Source: DATIJJ01 sp039936115 (GTDB taxonomy: Bacteria; Pseudomonadota; Gammaproteobacteria; DSM-16500). From it: DNA of 10,525 bases. Shown one piece after another: positions 6,498 through 10,525 of this stretch (the stretch's first letter is position 1; each line of letters starts with the position of its first letter). The stretch spans positions 1-10,525 of the forward strand of contig JBDTIZ010000025.1 of assembly GCA_039936115.1 (NCBI GenBank). Direction: 5' to 3'. A model generated the notes under the pieces. That model saw only the letters and a program-made list of their open reading frames with translations. It did not search any database and was not told where the DNA came from. Position numbers and translations under genes: made by a program.

Positions 6498-7610
6498 GTG
6501 CAAAACACGACGAAAATTTACCTCAAACAACAACAATTGATTTGCGAATGTGAATTAAATCTTGCCAATCTGGTAAATTTAGAAAAAATATTTGCAACTA
6601 TTGCCTGGCCTGCTAAAGGTGAGATTCTGATTGATGGCAGCAAGATCACTGTAATGGACAGTGCGGGTGCCTGGTTTCTTTTAAAGTGGGTCAATAAATT
6701 AACTTCGGCGAGCTTAACGTTTCGTCTTGCCAATTTTTCAGAACGCGCGGAACGATTAATTACTTTAGTACAAAATCGCAGTATTAAATCTAGCGATATT
6801 CCGCAAGAAAAAGCGTATGGCTGGCTCGAGCGTTTTGGCAGAATGGTGGTGGGTCAACTGGATGAATTTGTCGATTACCTCGCCTTCATAGGTAAATTAT
6901 CAACCGAAGCGCTTCGCATAATCGCACGCCCCGCACATTTACGCTGGAAAGCGTTTGCCGGTTCTATTGATACAACCGGCTATCAAGCATTACCCATTAT
7001 CGCTTTGCTGTCATTTATGATTGGTGTGGTATTAACCTATCAAATGGGTGTTCAGTTACGGAATTATGGCGCGAATATTTTTATTGTAGATTTGTTAGGT
7101 ATCTCCGTCTTGCGTGAATTTGGCCCTTTGATCACAGCCATTATGGTAGCGGGTAGGACGGGCTCGTCTTTTACAGCACAGCTCGGTTTAATGAAAGCCA
7201 ATCAAGAAATTGACGCCTTGAACACGATGGGTATTACGCCAGGCGAATTGCTGTTACTACCCAGAATTGCTGGGCTAGTTGTGGCATTGCCACTCCTTAC
7301 AGTGTGGGCTGATATCTTTGGTGTGTTTGGCGGTATGTTTATGGCGAATAACATGCTGGGGATCAGTTTTTATGATTTTTTACATCGTTTTTCACAGCAA
7401 ATTCCATTACGCGCGCTTATTATTGGCATAGGCAAAGCGCCCGTTTTTGCATTAATCATTTCAAGTATAGGCTGTTTTCAAGGGATGAAAGTTAAAGATA
7501 ATGCGGATAGCATAGGCAAAAACACAACCAAAAGTGTGGTTTCAGCGATATTTTTTATTATTGTTGCCGATGCTATATTTTCGATTATTTTTAGTAAGCT
7601 TAAACTATGA
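6498..7610 (+). CDS. mlaE: MlaE-family lipid ABC transporter permease with fused N-terminal STAS (MlaB-like) domain
   Basis: A 370-residue inner-membrane permease. Residues 1 to about 105 form a STAS domain, with the conserved phosphorylatable-type motif TVMDSAGAW (52-59) seen in MlaB and anti-sigma antagonists. Residues about 120-370 are the MlaE permease: several hydrophobic membrane segments and the family signature around residues 206-245 (REFGPLITAIMVAGRTGSS, then a LMKANQEIDAL coupling-helix segment). E. coli MlaE is about 260 residues and its STAS protein is the separate MlaB, so here the two are joined. Fused STAS-MlaE permeases are a known subgroup. The product should pair with MlaF in the cytoplasm and MlaD in the periplasm to move phospholipids or other lipids between membranes. 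The start is GTG at 6498, with TAAGG 8 nt upstream. The stop overlaps the mlaF start (ATGA), indicating translational coupling. Lipid substrate and direction of transport are not visible. Confidence 0.92.
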   Translation: MQNTTKIYLKQQQLICECELNLANLVNLEKIFATIAWPAKGEILIDGSKITVMDSAGAWFLLKWVNKLTSASLTFRLANFSERAERLITLVQNRSIKSSDIPQEKAYGWLERFGRMVVGQLDEFVDYLAFIGKLSTEALRIIARPAHLRWKAFAGSIDTTGYQALPIIALLSFMIGVVLTYQMGVQLRNYGANIFIVDLLGISVLREFGPLITAIMVAGRTGSSFTAQLGLMKANQEIDALNTMGITPGELLLLPRIAGLVVALPLLTVWADIFGVFGGMFMANNMLGISFYDFLHRFSQQIPLRALIIGIGKAPVFALIISSIGCFQGMKVKDNADSIGKNTTKSVVSAIFFIIVADAIFSIIFSKLKL

Positions 7611-8362
7611 CATCACGGCCAATTATTGAAGTTAAAAACTTAAAAACATATCTAGGTGACACCTGGGTGCACAAAGATATCAACTTATCGGTCAATCGCA
7701 GCGAAATATTTGTCATAGTGGGTGGTAGCGGCACCGGCAAAACTGTCTTAATTCGTGAATTGCTTTGCTTGCGCCAACCAACCAGTGGCTCTATTCGTGT
7801 TTTCGATCAAGAGTTAACCACAGCTTCTGCTGCTGAGTTACTTAAAGTACAGCGCCGTTGGGGAGTTTTATTTCAGCAAAATGCTTTATTCAGCTCCCTC
7901 ACCCTATTGGAAAATGTTTCATTCCCTTTAAAAGAACACACGGAACTCGATCTCGAAACGATTCGTGGCCTTGCATTGTTAAAAATTTTAATGGCAGGTT
8001 TACCGTTAGATGCTGCGCTCAAATACCCTTCTGAATTAAGTGGCGGTATGCAAAAACGGGCGGCGCTCGCACGTGCCATCGTCTTGGACCCGGAATTGAT
8101 TTTCCTCGATGAGCCAACGACGGGGCTTGATCCCAATAATGTTGCGGCCTTTGATCAGTTAATAGTAGACTTACAGACAACCATGGGCTTAACCATTGTT
8201 ATGGTTACACATGATGTTGAAAGCTTGAAACGGGTTGCCAATCGAGTTGCTTTTTTGGGTGAAGGAAAAGTGTTATGTGTGGGCTCACCCGCTGAAATCA
8301 TGAAAGACCCGCACCCCTTGATCCAAAAGTTTTTTGATGAATCACAGGCGAAAAAAACCTAA
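7607..8362 (+). CDS. mlaF: MlaF-type ABC transporter ATP-binding protein
   Basis: A 251-residue ATPase with every ABC motif intact: Walker A GGSGTGKT (39-46, Lys45), Q-loop at Gln90 in GVLFQQNALFSS, signature LSGGM (144-148), Walker B LIFLDEP (164-170, Glu169 catalytic) and switch His202 in VTHD. The text around the Q-loop (FQQNALF) and the signature (LSGGMQKRAALARA) are typical of the MlaF/Ttg2A group. It sits in the cytoplasm bound to the coupling helices of MlaE and powers lipid transport. Its ATG overlaps the mlaE stop by 4 nt, and mlaD starts 21 nt after its stop. The C-terminus is short and ends in a Lys-Lys-Thr tail. Confidence 0.94.
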   Translation: MTSRPIIEVKNLKTYLGDTWVHKDINLSVNRSEIFVIVGGSGTGKTVLIRELLCLRQPTSGSIRVFDQELTTASAAELLKVQRRWGVLFQQNALFSSLTLLENVSFPLKEHTELDLETIRGLALLKILMAGLPLDAALKYPSELSGGMQKRAALARAIVLDPELIFLDEPTTGLDPNNVAAFDQLIVDLQTTMGLTIVMVTHDVESLKRVANRVAFLGEGKVLCVGSPAEIMKDPHPLIQKFFDESQAKKT

Positions 8363-8383
8363 ATCATCTGTGAGAGGAATAAT

Positions 8384-9205
8384 ATGGATTCTAAAGTTAA
8401 TTATGCAGCCGTTGGCGGATTTGTCCTCTTGCTAATTACTTTTTTAATTTTAGGCATCATCTGGCTATCCTCAGGATTTTCTGTCGAAAAATATACGACC
8501 TATGCCGTTTACATGCAAGAAGCTGTGACAGGCCTCAGCATTGATGCAACTGTAGAATATAATGGCGTCAACGTGGGGAGTGTGAAAAGTATCACCATCA
8601 ACAAACACGACCCTCATCTGGTTAATCTGCAGCTTTATATTGAAACTGATACGCCCATCACACAAGGCACTACTGCCCGCTTGAATACAAGAGGCGTGAC
8701 AGGTATTACTTATATCGCATTAAAAGACGATGGAAGTGATCTCAGACCTTTGAAGAAATTACCTTCCCAAGAGTATCCAGTCATCAAAACCGCGCCTTCT
8801 TTTTTCATGCAACTTGATACCGCTTTGCAGAAATTAAATGACAACGTGGCTACTGTGAGCAATTCGTTGCAATCATTGTTGGATAAAGATAATCTTCGCT
8901 CGATCAAAGAAACTCTTAATCATATGGATCAAGTTACTGGGATGTTAGCCAAAAACAATCAGAAATTAAATATCATTTTGGACAACACCGCCCGCGCAAC
9001 AATAGGTTTCCCACAACTCATTCAATCCAGTACAGACACGATGCGTGTATTTCAAACACAAACTTTACCAACAACAAATCATTTGATGACAAATTTAGAT
9101 ATTATTTCTGAAAACTTAGTGGAATTAACTTCACAACTTAGACAAAATCCATCGATATTAATTCGCGGCAAAGCGCCACAACCTTATGGCCCAGGTGAAA
9201 AATAA
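8384..9205 (+). CDS. mlaD: MlaD-family MCE-domain protein with long helical C-terminal extension
   Basis: A 273-residue protein with one N-terminal membrane helix (about 8-30) and a single MCE domain (about 38-118), seen in VYMQEAVTGLSIDATVEYNG and NTRGVTGITYIALKDDG. MCE domains form hexameric rings with a hydrophobic central pore on the periplasmic side of the MlaE/F complex. E. coli MlaD is 183 residues; here about 140 residues follow the MCE domain (135-260), rich in Leu, Asn, Gln and Thr and apparently helical or coiled-coil. In related MCE proteins such extensions can build a needle or tube across the periplasm. The tail is Pro/Gly-rich. AGAGGA at 8373-8378 lies 5 nt before the ATG. The stop codon (9203-9205) ends one nucleotide before the next gene's ATG. 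Confidence 0.92.
   Translation: MDSKVNYAAVGGFVLLLITFLILGIIWLSSGFSVEKYTTYAVYMQEAVTGLSIDATVEYNGVNVGSVKSITINKHDPHLVNLQLYIETDTPITQGTTARLNTRGVTGITYIALKDDGSDLRPLKKLPSQEYPVIKTAPSFFMQLDTALQKLNDNVATVSNSLQSLLDKDNLRSIKETLNHMDQVTGMLAKNNQKLNIILDNTARATIGFPQLIQSSTDTMRVFQTQTLPTTNHLMTNLDIISENLVELTSQLRQNPSILIRGKAPQPYGPGEK
9193..9198 (+). promoter_or_regulatory. Ribosome binding site inside the mlaD 3' end, deciding the lipoprotein start
   Basis: AGGTGA at 9193-9198 lies 8 nt before the ATG at 9207 and within the last codons of mlaD. The earlier in-frame ATG at 9186 has no such site and would put charged residues ahead of the signal peptide, so 9207 is preferred. Confidence 0.6.
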
Positions 9206-9206
9206 A

Positions 9207-9809
9207 ATGAATAAAAATTTTTTCTTTAGTCTGTTATTACTTATGCTTGGATTGACTAGCTGCAGCATGTTCTCTCCTGTCAAATTAGACACGCAACATA
9301 AATATGTCTTAGATTCATTACCTAACCCTGAGATAAAAAAATCCGGAAGGCATAGCACTTTACTAGTGGCACAACCTGAAACAAATTCCATTTACCGCAC
9401 AACACAAATGGCTTACACCGTTGCACGATACCAAGTTGGATATTTTGCTGAAAATAGCTGGGCTGAAAGACCAGGTGATATGTTGCAGCCATTAATCACC
9501 GAAACATTGCAAAATACCCGGCATTATCACGCGGTTTTGATGCCATCTACATTAGGAAAATATGACTATATTCTAAATACACAAATACAAACGCTTCTGC
9601 AAGATTACACTCACATGCCTGCAACGCTCGAGATGACGCTGCGCGCAGAAATTGTCAGAGCGGCAACGAACAGAGTTATTGCAACCAAACAATTCACTGT
9701 CATTGAAATTATCCCGCAAAGAACGCCCTACAGCGGTGTCGCTGCTGCCAATAGAGCAACGGCTTCAATTTTACGACAACTCGCGCAATTCTGTTTACGT
9801 TCAACTTAA
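9207..9809 (+). CDS. ABC-type transport auxiliary lipoprotein (PqiC/YmbA-like)
   Basis: A 200-residue lipoprotein. Residues 1-18 are a signal peptide with a strongly hydrophobic core, ending in the lipobox Leu-Thr-Ser-Cys with Cys19 as the lipidation site. Ser at +2 predicts sorting to the outer membrane. The mature part resembles the ABC_trans_aux family (PqiC, YmbA): KYVLDSL near the start, then MAYTVARYQVGYFAENSWAE (68-87) followed by RPGDMLQPLI, which matches the family's conserved Tyr...Trp...Pro segment. PqiC works with the MCE protein PqiB at the outer membrane; by analogy this protein would dock the MlaD extension to the outer membrane. A start at 9186 is possible but poorer, since AGGTGA serves the ATG at 9207. 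It follows mlaD by one nucleotide. Family assignment is by pattern, not by search. Confidence 0.85.
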   Translation: MNKNFFFSLLLLMLGLTSCSMFSPVKLDTQHKYVLDSLPNPEIKKSGRHSTLLVAQPETNSIYRTTQMAYTVARYQVGYFAENSWAERPGDMLQPLITETLQNTRHYHAVLMPSTLGKYDYILNTQIQTLLQDYTHMPATLEMTLRAEIVRAATNRVIATKQFTVIEIIPQRTPYSGVAAANRATASILRQLAQFCLRST

Positions 9810-9838
9810 ATTATTTAATCTAAAGAAAAGGAAAAACG

Positions 9839-10459
9839 ATGAAACTCTATTACAGTAAAGGTGCCTGTTCGCTTGCGGTGCGTATCGTAATTAATGAACT
9901 GGGAATTCCTTGCGAATATGAAGCTGTTAATTTGCAAACGAAGAAAACAGCTGAAGGCGCTGATTTTTATCAAATCAATCCTAAGGGAGCAGTGCCTGTA
10001 TTACAACTTGATACTAAAGAAATCTTCACAGAAAATGCGGCTATTCAACAATATTTAGCAGACACGCATAAAGCTCAACACGTATTACCACCGATTGGAA
10101 ATATGCAACGTTATCATGTTCTTGAATGGCTGAACTTTGTTGCGACCGATTTACATAAAGGTTGTTCCCCGCTGTTTAATCCGAACATACCTGAACAAAT
10201 AAAAGAAGATATTTTTCGTAAAATTTTAAGAAGCAAGTTAAGTTATGTAGAGAAAAATTTAACTAAAAAATATATCTGTGGTGATGAGTTTACGTTAGTG
10301 GATGGGTATTTATTTGTTATTCTCAACTGGATGCCTGGACTTAAAATTGATTTAGCAGAATTTCCAATGCTGACGAGTTATTTTGCTCGAATGAAAACGC
10401 ATCCGTCGGTGGCGAAATCTTTGAAGGAAGAAGGGATTGTGGAGAAGCAAGCTTCGTAG
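9839..10459 (+). CDS. gstA: Beta-class glutathione S-transferase
   Basis: A 206-residue cytoplasmic GST. The N-terminal thioredoxin-like domain (1-78) starts MKLYYSKGACSLAVR with Cys10, the residue that forms mixed disulfides with glutathione in bacterial beta-class enzymes. INPKGAVPVL (46-55) carries the conserved cis-Pro53, and Glu65-Asn66 sits in the glutathione gamma-glutamyl site. The helical C-terminal domain (about 88-200) has His106 in LNFVATDLHKGCSPLF, the second hallmark of the class, and the Asp155 fold-capping motif FTLVDGYLF. AAGGA at 9828-9832 lies 6 nt before the ATG. It begins 29 nt after the lipoprotein gene with no obvious promoter between, so it may be the last gene of the mla transcript, though a functional link is not evident. 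The final residues and stop codon run into a repeat element (see 10456-10467). Confidence 0.93.
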   Translation: MKLYYSKGACSLAVRIVINELGIPCEYEAVNLQTKKTAEGADFYQINPKGAVPVLQLDTKEIFTENAAIQQYLADTHKAQHVLPPIGNMQRYHVLEWLNFVATDLHKGCSPLFNPNIPEQIKEDIFRKILRSKLSYVEKNLTKKYICGDEFTLVDGYLFVILNWMPGLKIDLAEFPMLTSYFARMKTHPSVAKSLKEEGIVEKQAS

Positions 10460-10467
10460 GGGCGAAC
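10456..10467. repeat. GGGGCGAAC repeat arm overlapping the GST stop codon
   Basis: GTAGGGGCGAAC contains the same AGGGGCGAAC core as 6400-6409. The TAG stop of the GST gene (10457-10459) is the start of this repeat. The following bases (CTATGGATTAACG) do not restore the second arm, so the palindrome is degenerate. Confidence 0.45.
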
Positions 10468-10506
10468 CTATGGATTAACGAAATAACATTGAGGCCAAAT
10501 TGACTG

Positions 10507-10525
10507 GATCCCGCGGACAAGCCGC
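10507..10525. repeat. Palindromic element cut by the right edge of the window
   Basis: GATCCCGCGG (10507-10516), loop ACAAG (10517-10521) and CCGC (10522-10525) read as the left arm, loop and first four bases of the right arm of an inverted repeat. The TGGATCCCGCGG start matches the style of dispersed bacterial palindromic repeats, but the rest lies outside the window. Confidence 0.45.

Noticed and set aside
7164..7230. MlaE signature has AQLG where E. coli has AELG, suggesting loss of a key Glu
   Set aside because: From family knowledge, the STAS-fused MlaE subgroup commonly carries Gln here and the rest of the motif is intact, so this is a subgroup feature, not damage.
1..10525. CRISPR arrays, tRNA or rRNA genes, insertion sequences, prophage or attachment sites
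   Set aside because: No regularly spaced repeats, cloverleaf sequence, transposase or integrase gene was found on either strand.

Overview
The window looks like a chromosomal piece of an AT-rich gammaproteobacterium. Gram-negative outer-membrane genes (outer-membrane phospholipase A, an Mla/MCE lipid transporter, a lipoprotein) point to a diderm. A large eukaryotic-like WD40/leucine-rich-repeat protein ending in a host-type prenylation box points to a host-associated, probably intracellular lineage such as Legionellales/Coxiella relatives. The lineage is an inference from gene content; no rRNA or tRNA gene is present to confirm it.

Layout. Positions 1-252 are an AT-rich non-coding leader. 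253-2550 (+) encodes the 765-residue WD40/LRR protein, which ends in a polybasic stretch and Cys-Cys-Lys-Leu-Leu. A perfect 11-bp palindrome follows. 2670-3924 (+) holds an enoyl-CoA hydratase/isomerase family gene and a SixA-type histidine phosphatase, probably co-transcribed. Two more palindromic elements lie at the convergent junction. 4033-6341 (-) holds pldA and, upstream of it, a FadI/HADHB-type thiolase. A divergent promoter region (6342-6497) separates these from a compact (+) operon: STAS-fused mlaE, mlaF, mlaD, a PqiC/YmbA-like auxiliary lipoprotein gene and, 29 nt further on, a beta-class glutathione S-transferase gene. The window ends inside what looks like another palindromic repeat.

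How the genes fit together. MlaE (permease, with the MlaB-like STAS domain fused to it), MlaF (ATPase), MlaD (periplasmic MCE protein) and the outer-membrane lipoprotein should form one envelope lipid-transport machine. It has no neighbouring mlaC or separate mlaB, and a lipoprotein of the Pqi type is present. PldA degrades phospholipids mislocalised to the outer leaflet, the complementary branch of outer-membrane asymmetry maintenance. The thiolase and the hydratase/isomerase homologue could process the released fatty acids. Apart from the WD40/LRR gene, the window is ordinary lipid and envelope housekeeping.

The most noteworthy item is the 253-2550 gene. It has seven WD-type blades placed between a single N-terminal LRR-like unit and further LRR units, then a long helical region I do not recognise, then a C-terminus resembling that of Rho/Rap GTPases. 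It is a good candidate for a secreted effector that the host would prenylate and tether to membranes.
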